A DNA stretch of 64,000 nucleotides from Caulobacter sp. SL161 (lineage in GTDB: Bacteria > Pseudomonadota > Alphaproteobacteria > Caulobacterales > Caulobacteraceae), in the NCBI RefSeq assembly GCF_026672375.1, contig NZ_JAPPRA010000001.1:3782001-3846000 (forward strand), in the 5' to 3' direction. The translations under genes and the position numbers were made by a program. The notes below the pieces were generated by a model. The model saw only the letters and a program-made list of their open reading frames with translations, ran no database searches and was not told the origin of the DNA. Positions 29,541-38,633 of the stretch are shown one piece after another. Within the stretch, counting starts at the first letter, position 1, and each line of letters opens with the position of its first letter.

Positions 29541-31559
29541 TCAAATAACAGGCGCTTGCGGGTAAGCGTTGAGCACCGGCCCCAATGCCTGCTTGAGTGG
29601 TCCCAAATGCGATTCGAATTTCTGCCAGTGCTCGACGGCGTCCTTGAAAATCGGCCGGCGCACCTGCTCTGAACTGGCGGTGCGCACCGCGCGGTCATTC
29701 TCGTGTGGCGACAGGCAGGCCTCTTCGAACGGCAGGCCACAGTGATCCAGCAGGGCGCGAATCTCCGCCTCCGGATCGGCGATCATCCGCTCATAGATCA
29801 CGCGATGCACTCGCCCCGGCAGCACGGCGTCGAAATGGGCCATCAGGTCGACATAGTCGGCATAGTAGCGGCCGATATCGGTCAGGTCGTAGCTGAAGGC
29901 CTGCCCGCGGGCGAAGTGCTGCTTGAAGCCCGAAAAGCAGCAACCCAGCGGATGCCGGCGCGCGTCGATGATCTTGGCGTTGGGCAGGATCAGATGGATC
30001 AGGCCGGTGTGGGCGAAGTTGTTCGGCATCTTGTCGATGAAGAACGGCTTGTCGGTCTTGCGTTGGATGCGGGTCCGCTCCAGGAACTCCTCGCCCAGCG
30101 CCCTGAGGTCCTCGGCCGAGAGCTCGGCAAGGCTTTCGGGATAGGTCGACTCGGCGCGCTTGGCGGTCTTGCCGCCCAGGCGACGGGCCATGACGATCAA
30201 GTCGGGCAGTTCCATCGTGCCCTCGACCAGCGAGTGGCTGGCCAGGATCTGCTCGACCAGGGTCGAGCCCGAACGCGGGAGGCCCACGACAAAGATCGGA
30301 TCGGGTGCGGCGCAGCCCTGCCCCGCCCGCGCCGCGATAAAGGCGGGGGTGAACACCGCCTTGGTCCGGACCGTGTCGGCGGTGTTCTCGTCGGGATCAT
30401 AGTCCAGCTGTTCGCGCCGGATGGCCGCGCCGGCGGCGTAGTGCTGGAACGAGGCGTCCCAGTCCTGGGCGTCTTCCTGCGCCTTGCCGAGCGCGTAGTG
30501 CAGATGCAGCCGATCGTCTTCCGACAGCCCTTCGGCCTCCAGCGCCCGACCCATAGCGGTCAGATCTTCCGGCGCGAACCTGACAGTCTTGAGGTTGGCC
30601 AGACTCCACCAGACCTCGCCCAGGGTCGGGGCCAGATCCAGGGCCTTGCGATAGGCTGCGACGCTGTCGGCCTGGCGGCCGACCGTCTTCAGCGCGTGGC
30701 CATAGCTCATCCAGCCCTTGGGCTGGTTGGGATAGTCGGCCAGCACCTGGCCATAGACGGCGATGGCGCGATCATACTCGCCCAGCCGCGCCAGAATCGC
30801 CGCGTAGAGATTGGCGTAGCCGGGATGGCGGGCGTCCTTGGCCACCAGCTGCTCGATCTGCGCCAACGCCTCGAGGTTCTTGTTCTGGCGATAGAGCATG
30901 GTCGCCAGATTGTGACGGGCGGCGGCGAAGTTGGGGGCCAGCTCCATGCAACGGGTCAGTAGAGCCTCGGCGTCGGCGTAGCGGCCCAGGCGCGCGCCGG
31001 TCTCGGCCAGCATGCGGATCGCGGCCACGTCACCGGCGTCGGCCTTGAGGCGATCGCGCAGGAGCCGCTCGGCCTCGCCCAAGCGATCCTCGGACAACGC
31101 CGTGGCCGCCTCGACCAGCAGCGGATCCCGGGTCGAGGCGCGAAGCTGCCTCGCGAGCGCGCGTTCGGCGCCCTGGTGATCGCCCAGCAGCTCCAGACTC
31201 TCCGACAATCCCCGCCAGGCTTCGGACAAGCGCGGTTCCAGCGCGCTGGTCCGGTCGAAGGCGCGGGCGGCCTCGGCGGTGCGCCCCAGGCGCTCAAAGC
31301 AAAGGGCCAGCTCCAGCTGCGCCAGCGGCAGGTTCGGCAGGGCCTTGGCCAGCGGCGCGATGGTCGCCAGCCCCCCTTCGGCGTCCCCGGACAGACGCAG
31401 GGAGGCGGCCAGAAGGCGGGTGGTGTCGGCGTGGCGCGGCACCACCTCGAGAATCGCGCGCGCCTGCTCGGCGGCCAAGCGCGGATCGGTCTCCAGCAAC
31501 CGCTCGGCGTGCGTGAACGCGTCGGCGAGACTGGCGGCGGGAGCGGTGGTCGTGGTCAT
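29541..31559 (-). CDS. TPR-repeat sulfotransferase family protein
   Basis: A 672-residue protein: about 380 residues of tetratricopeptide repeats (e.g. YANLYAAILARLGEYDRAIA), a linker, then a sulfotransferase domain. That domain has a PAPS 5'-phosphosulfate loop FVVGLPRSGSTLVEQILASH (about 420-440), a DKMPNNF segment and the 3'-phosphate region near IIDARRHPLGCCFSGFKQ. Such genes often sit beside TonB receptors in Caulobacterales and Sphingomonadales. The acceptor is unknown; it could be a surface or secreted peptide or polysaccharide. The start at 31559 (MTTTTAPAAS) is chosen because upstream codons read through repeat DNA. Confidence 0.88.
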   Translation of the reverse strand: MTTTTAPAASLADAFTHAERLLETDPRLAAEQARAILEVVPRHADTTRLLAASLRLSGDAEGGLATIAPLAKALPNLPLAQLELALCFERLGRTAEAARAFDRTSALEPRLSEAWRGLSESLELLGDHQGAERALARQLRASTRDPLLVEAATALSEDRLGEAERLLRDRLKADAGDVAAIRMLAETGARLGRYADAEALLTRCMELAPNFAAARHNLATMLYRQNKNLEALAQIEQLVAKDARHPGYANLYAAILARLGEYDRAIAVYGQVLADYPNQPKGWMSYGHALKTVGRQADSVAAYRKALDLAPTLGEVWWSLANLKTVRFAPEDLTAMGRALEAEGLSEDDRLHLHYALGKAQEDAQDWDASFQHYAAGAAIRREQLDYDPDENTADTVRTKAVFTPAFIAARAGQGCAAPDPIFVVGLPRSGSTLVEQILASHSLVEGTMELPDLIVMARRLGGKTAKRAESTYPESLAELSAEDLRALGEEFLERTRIQRKTDKPFFIDKMPNNFAHTGLIHLILPNAKIIDARRHPLGCCFSGFKQHFARGQAFSYDLTDIGRYYADYVDLMAHFDAVLPGRVHRVIYERMIADPEAEIRALLDHCGLPFEEACLSPHENDRAVRTASSEQVRRPIFKDAVEHWQKFESHLGPLKQALGPVLNAYPQAPVI

Positions 31560-31608
31560 GCAGTCAGGAGAGCGGGGTCTGGGTGGGGGTGTCAATCGCC
31601 GCTTCGCC

Positions 31609-31731
31609 AAATCCTCCCCCTCGCGGGGGAGGCGTCGGCTCGAAGAGACGACGGAGGGGGAAGAGGCAAGATCTGCAAGCACTTCCCCCTCCGGTCGCTT
31701 CGCGACCACCTCCCCCGCGAGGGGGAGGATT
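31609..31731. repeat. Repeat family C, copy 6
   Basis: AAATCCTCCCCCTCGCGGGG on the left, GAGACGACGGAGGGGGAAGA in the middle, and TCCCCCGCGAGGGGGAGGAT on the right. It separates the end of the polyamine operon (puuB-like) from the sulfotransferase and may terminate the operon. Confidence 0.85.
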
Positions 31732-31738
31732 GAAAGCC

Positions 31739-33019
31739 TCACAGCCGATCCCGCAGCGCGTACCAGCTAAGCCCCGCCACGGTCAGCGGCCAGCGCAGCC
31801 AGCGGCCGCCTGGGAACGGCGGGGTCGGGACTCGCGCCATCAGGTCCAAGACCCGGGCGTCGCCCTCCGCCAGCAGCTTGCCGACATAGGGCGCCAGCAT
31901 AACCCCCTGCCCCGAATAGCCGGACGCGACCCGGACGCCGGGCGCGATCTCACCGACAAAGGGCATGCGGCTGAACGTGATCCCCAAGGTCCCGCCCCAG
32001 GCGTGGGTGATCTCCACGTCCGCCAGGCCCGGATAGACCTTGGCGAGGTTCTTGCGGACCATGCCGGCGATGTCGCGCGGAAAACCGGGACGATAGTTCT
32101 CGCCGCCGCCGAACAGCAGCCGCCCGTCCGGCGTCTTGCGGAAATAGTTCACGACGAAGCGGCTGTCCGCCACGGCGGCGTTCGAGCGGATGATCTCGTC
32201 CGCCAGCGCCCCCAAGGGCGCGGTGACGGCGATGAAGTTGTTGATCGGCATCACCCGCGCCTGCGCCGGGCCGGCCATGCGGTTGAGCAGGCCATCGCCG
32301 CTGAGGATCAGTCGGTCGCAGGTGACCCGGCCGGTCGCGGTCTCGACCACGATCTTGCCGCCCTCGGGACGCCAGGTCTGCGCCCGGGTGCGCTCATGGA
32401 TCACGGCGCCGGCCGCCCTCGCTTGGGCCGCCATGCCTTGGGCCAGCTTTAGCGGATGGACGTGACCGCCGCCGCGATCCATGAGGCCGCCGAAATAGAC
32501 ATCGGTCCCGAGTTCATGGGCGAGGTCGGCATCGCTGATCAGCTCCAGTTGGTCATAGCCGTAACGCTCGGCCATCAGCGCGACATAGGCCGCGTCCTCG
32601 GCCTCGCCGCCGGGCTTGTGGCGCGCGTGGATCATGCCGGGCCGCCAGTCGCAGGCGACGACGTCCGTCAGGGTCTTGAAGTGGGCGCGAGCATCCTCGG
32701 CCAGCCGCCACAGGGCCGTGGCGTCGTCGCGGCCGACGGCTTGCTCCAGCCACGTCTGGTCGCGCCGCTGGCCGGTATGGACCTGACCGCCGTTGCGCCC
32801 CGTGGCGGCGCAGCCGACGCGGTCGGCTTCGAGGACGGTCGCCCGGCCTCCGAGCGCCATCGCCGCGCCGAGGCCGGTAAAACCCGCGCCAACGATGCAG
32901 ACCTCGGTTTGGGCTTCGCCCTCAAGCGGCGGCAGGTCGGGGAAGTCCGGCGCTATACCCGCATACCAGTTTCCTCTCCCATAGGGGGAGGGGTAGGGGT
33001 GAGGGGGTTCGCCGGTCAC
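31739..33019 (-). CDS. puuB: FAD-dependent oxidoreductase, gamma-glutamylputrescine oxidase-like
   Basis: A 426-residue D-amino-acid-oxidase-fold enzyme that would oxidise gamma-glutamylputrescine to the aldehyde, giving H2O2 and ammonia. It has the FAD Rossmann motif EVCIVGAGFTGLGAAMAL (about 39-56), GCAATGRNGGQVHTGQRRDQ typical of PuuB-like enzymes, and a C-terminal YSGQGVMLAPYVGKL. The only plausible start is GTG at 33019. The first 17 residues (TGEPPHPYPSPYGRGN region) are encoded by a family C repeat that appears to have replaced the native N-terminus. It is the last gene of the polyamine operon. The family is secure and the substrate is inferred from the operon. Confidence 0.87.
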   Translation of the reverse strand: MTGEPPHPYPSPYGRGNWYAGIAPDFPDLPPLEGEAQTEVCIVGAGFTGLGAAMALGGRATVLEADRVGCAATGRNGGQVHTGQRRDQTWLEQAVGRDDATALWRLAEDARAHFKTLTDVVACDWRPGMIHARHKPGGEAEDAAYVALMAERYGYDQLELISDADLAHELGTDVYFGGLMDRGGGHVHPLKLAQGMAAQARAAGAVIHERTRAQTWRPEGGKIVVETATGRVTCDRLILSGDGLLNRMAGPAQARVMPINNFIAVTAPLGALADEIIRSNAAVADSRFVVNYFRKTPDGRLLFGGGENYRPGFPRDIAGMVRKNLAKVYPGLADVEITHAWGGTLGITFSRMPFVGEIAPGVRVASGYSGQGVMLAPYVGKLLAEGDARVLDLMARVPTPPFPGGRWLRWPLTVAGLSWYALRDRL

Positions 33020-33082
33020 CAGTGTAACCCCTCATCCCCCGCGCCTATGGCGCGGGTCCCCCTTCTCCCTGAGGGAGAAGGT
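32971..33082. repeat. Repeat family C, variant copy 7, overlapping the puuB-like start
   Basis: CCTCTCCCATAGGGGGAGGG and GGTAGGGGTGAGGGGGTT on one side pair with AACCCCTCATCCCC and CTTCTCCCTGAGGGAGAAGG on the other. The left part lies inside the puuB-like reading frame and provides its start codon. It is the same subtype as copy 2. Confidence 0.8.
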
Positions 33083-33094
33083 TCGTGTTCGCCC

Positions 33095-34492
33095 CTACAC
33101 ATTCAGCAGCAGGAACTCCCGCTCCCACGGGCTGATCGTCCGCATGAAGGTCTCGTACTCGGCCTGCTTCACGCGGTCGTAGGCCGCGCAGAAGGTCGGG
33201 CCCAGGATCTCGACCAGCGGCTGGCAGGCGACGAAGAGGCGGAGCGAGTCCGACAGGCTGCGCGGCAGCTCGATCCCCCGCGCGCCGGCGTCGATCGCCA
33301 CCGGCTCGCTGGGTTTCAGCCCCTGCACCATGCCGAGATAGCCGGCGGCCAGCGATGCGGCGATAGCCAGGTACGGATTGGCGTCCGATGACGGGATGCG
33401 GTTTTCGACCCGGCGATTGTTAGGTCCCGACGGCGGCACGCGCAGGCCGCAGGTGCGGTTGTCATAGCCCCACTGGGTGTTCACCGGCGCGCCGCTGTCG
33501 CGCGAGATGCGGCGATAGCTGTTCACGTAGGGGGCCAGGATGGCCATGATCGCCGGCAGATAGGTCTGCTGGCCGGCGATGAAGCCGTGGAACATCGCCG
33601 ACTCCGCCCCGTCCTCGTCCGAGAACAGGTTGCGGCCCTTCTTGTCGACGATCGACTGGTGGATGTGCATGGCGCTGCCGGGCTCATTGGCCATCGGCTT
33701 GGCCATGAAGGTGGCGTAGATCTCGTGCTCCAGCGCCGCCTCACGGATCGTGCGCTTCATCATGAACACCTGGTCGGCCAGCTCCAGCGGATGACCGTGC
33801 TGCAGGTTGATCTCCATCTGCGCCACGCCGCTTTCGTGGATCAGGGTGTCGATCTCCAGCCCCTGGCGCTCGGAGTATTCGTACATGTCCTCGAACAGCG
33901 CATCGAACTCGTTGACGGCGCTGATCGAGTAGCCCTGCCGGCCGGTCTCGGGACGCCCCGAGCGGCCGATCGGCGGCTTGAGCGGATAGTCCGGGTCAGT
34001 GTTGCGATCGACGAGATAGAACTCGATCTCGGGCGCAACGATCGGGCTCCAGCCCTTGTCGGCATAGAGCGCCAGCACCCGGCGCAACACCTGGCGGGGA
34101 GCCTCCTCGACCGGCCGGCCGTCGGGGTGGAAGGCGTCGTGAATGACCTGAGCGGTCGGATCCTGCGCCCACGGCACGGCGGCCAGGGTGGCGAAGTCGG
34201 GGGTCAGGAAGATGTCGGTGTCGGACTGCACCGCGTTCACCGCCCCCTCGAACTCGGGGAAGTCGCCGGTGATGGTCTGATAGAACACCGCCAGCGGCAG
34301 GTTCATCGACGGCGAGCCCAGGAACTTGCGCACCGGCATGATCTTGCCGCGCGCCACCCCGGCGAGGTCCGGCACCACGCACTCGATCTCCTCGATGTGC
34401 TGGCGGGCGAACCAGTCCTTGGCCTCCTCGATCGTCGAGACGCCACGATCCAGGATCTGGTCGCGCTTGGCCTTGTTGTGCTTGGGCTTCAT
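33095..34492 (-). CDS. puuA: Glutamine-synthetase-like gamma-glutamylputrescine synthetase
   Basis: ATP-dependent ligase joining glutamate to putrescine. The 465-residue GS-fold protein has the beta-grasp N-terminal domain (about 30-130) and a catalytic domain with VAPEIEFYLVD, HESGVAQMEINLQHG, SAMHIHQS, and YDNRTCGLRVPPSGPNNRRV with the ATP-site arginines. It lacks the Tyr-adenylation tail of housekeeping GlnA. Neighbours encoding PuuD, a SpuC-like aminotransferase, a PuuB-like oxidase and a Pot transporter support a polyamine substrate. Its ATG overlaps the upstream gene's stop by 4 bp. A second, divergent paralogue lies at 40855-42234. Confidence 0.9.
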   Translation of the reverse strand: MKPKHNKAKRDQILDRGVSTIEEAKDWFARQHIEEIECVVPDLAGVARGKIMPVRKFLGSPSMNLPLAVFYQTITGDFPEFEGAVNAVQSDTDIFLTPDFATLAAVPWAQDPTAQVIHDAFHPDGRPVEEAPRQVLRRVLALYADKGWSPIVAPEIEFYLVDRNTDPDYPLKPPIGRSGRPETGRQGYSISAVNEFDALFEDMYEYSERQGLEIDTLIHESGVAQMEINLQHGHPLELADQVFMMKRTIREAALEHEIYATFMAKPMANEPGSAMHIHQSIVDKKGRNLFSDEDGAESAMFHGFIAGQQTYLPAIMAILAPYVNSYRRISRDSGAPVNTQWGYDNRTCGLRVPPSGPNNRRVENRIPSSDANPYLAIAASLAAGYLGMVQGLKPSEPVAIDAGARGIELPRSLSDSLRLFVACQPLVEILGPTFCAAYDRVKQAEYETFMRTISPWEREFLLLNV

Positions 34493-35892
34493 GACACAGC
34501 CTCCGGCTTCAGCGCGCGGAGGATGGGCTCGGCTTCGGTCAGCGACTTTTCGATGATGCCGACCAGCTCGTCGATCTCGGCGTGGCTGACGATCAGCGGC
34601 GGGCAGCAGACGATGGTGTCGCGGATGGCGCGGACCATCAGGCCGTTCCGGATGCAGATGTCGCGGACGATAGGCCCGGCCTCGCCTTCCTTGTCGAGGA
34701 AGCGATGGTTGGTCCCCTTCTCGCGCACGATCTCGACCGCGCCGATCAGGCCCAGCGACCGGGTCTCGCCGACCAGCGGGTGGTCGTTCAGGCGGGCCAG
34801 GGCCTTGGCGAGGTACGGGCCGGCGTCGTCGCGGGCGCGCTCGACCAGGCCCTCACGCTCGATGATCTCGATGTTCTTCAGCGCCACGGCCGCGCAGGTC
34901 GGGTGGCCCGAATAGGTAAAGCCGTGGATGAAGTCGCCGCCCTTCTCGCGCAGTTCAGCAACGATGTGGTCCGCCACGCCCACGGCCGAGATCGGCAGGT
35001 AGCCGGACGACAGGCCTTTGGCCATGGCGATCAGGTCCGGCTTGATCCCATAGTGCTGGTGGCCGAACCACTGGCCCAGGCGTCCAAAGCCGCAGATCAC
35101 CTCGTCGCAGACCAGCAGGATCCCGTACTTGCGGCACAGCGCCTCGACGGCGGGCCAATATCCGTCGGGAGGGATGATCACCCCGCCCGCCCCCTGCACC
35201 GGTTCGCCGATGAAGGCCGCGACGTTCTCCGGGCCGACGGCCAGGATCTTGTCCTCGATCTCCTTGACGCAGCGATCGCGGAAAGCCGCCGGGTCTTCGC
35301 CGAAGCCCTCGCCGAAGTGATAGGGCTGGGCGACGTGCTCGACGCCCGGGATCGGCAGGTCGCCCTGCACATGCATGTGCTTCATGCCCCCCAGTGAAAC
35401 GCCGGCCACGGTCGAGCCGTGATAGGCGTTCCAGCGGCTGATGAAGACCGTGCGCTGCGGCTGCTCCTTGAGCTTCCAGTAGTGGCGGACCAGGCGGAAG
35501 ACCGTGTCGTTCGCCTCAGACCCCGACGAGTTGAAGAACACGTGGGTCAGATGGCCGCCCATCTTCTCAGCGATCTTGGCCGCCAGCTTCACGGTCGGCG
35601 GCGTCGCGGTCTTGAAGAAGGTGTTGTAGTAGGGCAGCTCCAGCATCTGCTCGTAGGCCGCGTCGGCCAGCTCCTTGCGGCCGTACCCGACATTCACGCA
35701 CCACAGGCCCGCCATGCCGTCCAGGATGCGATGGCCGTCGCCGTCGGTGATGTAGCAGCCGTCAGCGCGGGTCACGATGCGGCTGCCGCCCAGCTCGGCG
35801 ATGACCTTGTGGTCGGCCTGGGCCGGCAGGTGGTGCGCCAGATCCAGGCGCTTGAGCTCGGCGACGTCGTGGTTGCGGATGGGGGCGTTCAT
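34489..35892 (-). CDS. spuC: Class III aminotransferase, putrescine-pyruvate aminotransferase-like
   Basis: A PLP enzyme of 467 residues that would move an amino group from putrescine or another polyamine to pyruvate, giving 4-aminobutanal and alanine. Features: DGMAGLWCVNVGYGRKELAD near the N-terminus, FFNSSGSEANDT, the cofactor Asp in CDEVICGFGRLG, the PLP lysine in AMAKGLSSGYLP, and FIHGFTYSGHP. These match the SpuC branch of omega-aminotransferases. It offers a direct transamination route parallel to the gamma-glutamyl route in the same operon. ATGA overlaps occur at both ends. Confidence 0.9.
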   Translation of the reverse strand: MNAPIRNHDVAELKRLDLAHHLPAQADHKVIAELGGSRIVTRADGCYITDGDGHRILDGMAGLWCVNVGYGRKELADAAYEQMLELPYYNTFFKTATPPTVKLAAKIAEKMGGHLTHVFFNSSGSEANDTVFRLVRHYWKLKEQPQRTVFISRWNAYHGSTVAGVSLGGMKHMHVQGDLPIPGVEHVAQPYHFGEGFGEDPAAFRDRCVKEIEDKILAVGPENVAAFIGEPVQGAGGVIIPPDGYWPAVEALCRKYGILLVCDEVICGFGRLGQWFGHQHYGIKPDLIAMAKGLSSGYLPISAVGVADHIVAELREKGGDFIHGFTYSGHPTCAAVALKNIEIIEREGLVERARDDAGPYLAKALARLNDHPLVGETRSLGLIGAVEIVREKGTNHRFLDKEGEAGPIVRDICIRNGLMVRAIRDTIVCCPPLIVSHAEIDELVGIIEKSLTEAEPILRALKPEAVS

Positions 35893-36656
35893 GGGGCGAC
35901 TCCTGACTCGACGAGCGGCGCGCCTCTGAGGGCGCGTCCGAAAATTTCAAAGAAGATCTGTGACTGCCGGTTCTGCGCCGGCTTCCATTCGGGGTGCCAC
36001 TGGACGGCCAGCACGGGGGCGCCGTTGACGGTGGCTGAGAAGGCTTCGACCACACCGTCGGGGGCGCGGGCCTCGATGGACAGCCCCTCGCCCAGCCGGT
36101 CGACGCCCTGGTAGTGGACTGAGTTCACCACCGCCTCGACCGCGCCGAACGCCCGCGCAAGGACCCCGCCCGGCGTCAGGGCGACATCGTGCACATGGTC
36201 GAACATGCCGTTGAAGTCGACGTCATCGGGCGCGTGGTGGGCGATCAGGTCGGGACTGGCGGCCATGTCCCGCCGCAGCGTGCCACCGAACGCGACATTG
36301 ATCTCCTGGAAGCCCCGGCAGACGCCGAACACCGGCTTGCCCAGGTCCAGCATCGCCTTGATCAGATCGGCGGTCATGCCGTCGCGGGCGGCGTCGAACG
36401 GTCCCGGCGCGTCGCCGATTTCCTCGCCATAGAGGGCGGGATCCAGGTTCGAGGGGCTGCCCGTCAGCATAAGCCCGTCCAGCCGGCCGGCCACCTCGGC
36501 CGCGCGCATGCGGCCCGGCAGCGACGGGATCAGCAGCGCGGCGACGTCGCCATAAGCCATGGTCGCGTCGACATAGCGGCTCATCACCGCCTGGGCCGGC
36601 TCGACCCCGACGGTGCGGGTGCAGCAGATGATCCCGGCGACGGGTCGTGCGGTCAT
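35889..36656 (-). CDS. puuD: Gamma-glutamyl-gamma-aminobutyrate hydrolase (class I GATase fold)
   Basis: Splits gamma-glutamyl-GABA into glutamate and GABA. The 255-residue protein has the nucleophile Cys113 in VFGVCRGFQEINVAFGG, the catalytic His221-x-Glu223 in VQWHPEW, and the LMLTGSPSNLDPALYGEE segment typical of the peptidase C26/PuuD family. It lies 4 bp after potG and overlaps the spuC-like gene by ATGA, so it is firmly within the operon. Confidence 0.93.
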   Translation of the reverse strand: MTARPVAGIICCTRTVGVEPAQAVMSRYVDATMAYGDVAALLIPSLPGRMRAAEVAGRLDGLMLTGSPSNLDPALYGEEIGDAPGPFDAARDGMTADLIKAMLDLGKPVFGVCRGFQEINVAFGGTLRRDMAASPDLIAHHAPDDVDFNGMFDHVHDVALTPGGVLARAFGAVEAVVNSVHYQGVDRLGEGLSIEARAPDGVVEAFSATVNGAPVLAVQWHPEWKPAQNRQSQIFFEIFGRALRGAPLVESGVAP

Positions 36657-36660
36657 GGCG

Positions 36661-37779
36661 TCAGCTCAACAACACCGCCGGCGAACAGGCGTGCCAGCAC
36701 AGCCACACCGTCTCGCCCAGCTTGAAGTCTTCCTGGTCCCAGCGGGTCAGGTTCGAGCGCTGGACCTTGACCCGGCGACCACCCGCGATCTCAACCTCAT
36801 AGGTGGACGAGCCGCCCAGATAGGCCTCGTGCTTGATCACGCCCTCGACAGCGTTGGTCCCCTTGGGCGCGTCGCCGAGGTTGGGCGGGGTGTCGTCGGT
36901 CTTCTTGTGCAGCTCGATCTTCTCGGGACGGATCGCCGCCCACACCGTGCCACCGCGCGGCCCGGTGACGCCGTGATCCAGGAAGATGTCGACCGGCAGG
37001 TCGGGCGACTTGATCACCGCGTGGCTGGGCTCGTCGACGGCCAGCACGCCCTCGAACAGGTTCACCTGGCCGATGAAGTCGGCGACGAACCGGCTGTTGG
37101 GGAACTCGTAGAGGTCGCTGGGGGTCGCCACCTGCTGCAGCAGGCCCTTGCTCATCACCGCGCAGCGCGAGGCCAGGGCCAGGGCCTCGTCCTGGTCGTG
37201 GGTGACCATGATGAAGGTGATGCCGACCTTCTCCTGCAAGGTGCACAGCTCGGTGCGCATCTGCTCGCGCAGCTTGGCGTCCAGGGCCGACAGCGGCTCG
37301 TCCAGCAGCAGCACCCGGGGACGCTTGACCAGGGCGCGGGCCAGCGCCACCCGTTGCCTTTGGCCGCCCGACAGCTGGTCAGGCTTGCGCCCGCCCAGGC
37401 CGCCCAGCTGCACCAGCTCCAGCGCCTCGGCGACGCGGGCTTCGCGCTCGGCCTTGGGCACGTTGTCGACCTTCAGGCCGTAGGCGACGTTGTCGGCGAC
37501 AGTCATGTGCGGGAACACCGCGTAGGACTGGAACACCATGTTCACCGGCCGCTTGTTGGGCGGCACGTTGGAGATGTCTTGGCCATCGATCAGGATGCGT
37601 CCCTCGGTGGGCGTCTCGAAGCCGGCCAGCATCCGCAGCAGCGTGGTCTTGCCGCAACCCGACGGCCCCAGCAGGGCGAAGAACTCGCCCTCATTGACCG
37701 TCAGCGACACGTTGTCGACGGCCGCCAGCTTGCCGAAGCGCTTGGTGACGTTCTCGAAGGTGATGATCGGTTTGGTCAT
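36661..37779 (-). CDS. potG: Putrescine ABC transporter ATPase
   Basis: A 372-residue cytoplasmic ATPase of the importer. Walker A is GPSGCGKTT (about 38-46), the signature LSGGQRQRVALARAL, Walker B VLLLDEPLSALD and the His of MVTHDQ. A C-terminal TOBE/OB region (about 285-370, AAIRPEKIEL) follows. The start at 37779 (MTKPIITFENVTKRFG) overlaps the potI stop by ATGA. A longer open frame upstream is only a shadow inside potI. Confidence 0.93.
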   Translation of the reverse strand: MTKPIITFENVTKRFGKLAAVDNVSLTVNEGEFFALLGPSGCGKTTLLRMLAGFETPTEGRILIDGQDISNVPPNKRPVNMVFQSYAVFPHMTVADNVAYGLKVDNVPKAEREARVAEALELVQLGGLGGRKPDQLSGGQRQRVALARALVKRPRVLLLDEPLSALDAKLREQMRTELCTLQEKVGITFIMVTHDQDEALALASRCAVMSKGLLQQVATPSDLYEFPNSRFVADFIGQVNLFEGVLAVDEPSHAVIKSPDLPVDIFLDHGVTGPRGGTVWAAIRPEKIELHKKTDDTPPNLGDAPKGTNAVEGVIKHEAYLGGSSTYEVEIAGGRRVKVQRSNLTRWDQEDFKLGETVWLCWHACSPAVLLS

Positions 37780-38633
37780 TTGCCGTCCTTCGCCCCGTGT
37801 CCCGCCGCCGCCGCGGGGTTGCCTTGCAGTTTCAGCGCCGCTGCGGTCAGCAGCACGGTCAGCACAATCAGAACCGTCGAGGCCGCATTGACCTCGGGCG
37901 TCACCGAGAAGCGGACCATCGAATAGACCTTCACCGGGAAGGTCACCGTATCGGGACCGGCGGTGAAGAAGGTGATGACGAAGTCGTCCAGGCTCAGCGT
38001 GAAGGCCAAGAGCGCACCGGCGATCAGTGACGGGGCCATGTGCGGCAGGATCACGTCCTTGATCGTGCGGAACTCGCCCGCGCCCAGGTCGCGGGCCGCC
38101 TCCTCCATCTCGCGGTTGAAGCTGGCCATCCGCGCGCGGACGACCACGGCCACGAACGGGAACGAGAACGAGACGTGGGCGATGATGATGGCGCCCAGGT
38201 TCAGCGGCCACGGCATCCCCTGCGGCCAGGGCATGACCTTGGCGAAGAACACCAGCATGGCCACGCCCATGCAGATCTCCGGCACCACGATCGGCAGGGC
38301 CATCGCCCCGTCCACCGCCGTCTTGCCGGGGAAGCGGAACCGCCACAGCGCCAGGGCCACGGCCGCGCCCAGGAACAGACTGATCATCGTCGACGCCGCT
38401 GCAATCGTCAGGCTGTTGCCGAAAGCCTCGAGCAGCTCGGAATTGTTGAACAGCTTCTCGTAGTATTTGAGCGTGAAGCCCTTCCAGACGATGTTGCGCT
38501 TGCTGTCGTTGAAGCTGAACGCCATGAGCGCGATCAGCGGCGCGTAGAGGAAGATGAACACGGCCGCCAGCCAGGCCTGCATCTGCCAGCGGCGCAGGTA
38601 CTCGAGGGGGCCGGGGGGCGATTTCTTGCTCAT
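37776..38633 (-). CDS. potI: Putrescine ABC transporter permease, second subunit
   Basis: A 285-residue inner-membrane permease with six transmembrane segments and the EAA loop EEAARDLGAGEFRTIKDVILP (about 159-179) that contacts the ATPase. It has the PotC/PotI layout, with a short N-terminus and a first helix at about 17-38. ATGA overlaps link it to potH and potG. The C-terminal tail is Ala/Lys-rich. Confidence 0.92.
   Translation of the reverse strand: MSKKSPPGPLEYLRRWQMQAWLAAVFIFLYAPLIALMAFSFNDSKRNIVWKGFTLKYYEKLFNNSELLEAFGNSLTIAAASTMISLFLGAAVALALWRFRFPGKTAVDGAMALPIVVPEICMGVAMLVFFAKVMPWPQGMPWPLNLGAIIIAHVSFSFPFVAVVVRARMASFNREMEEAARDLGAGEFRTIKDVILPHMAPSLIAGALLAFTLSLDDFVITFFTAGPDTVTFPVKVYSMVRFSVTPEVNAASTVLIVLTVLLTAAALKLQGNPAAAAGHGAKDGK

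Noticed and set aside
37780..38346. N-terminal extension of PotG into potI
   Set aside because: The Walker A spacing and normal ATPase length need the start at 37779; the rest is a shadow of potI.
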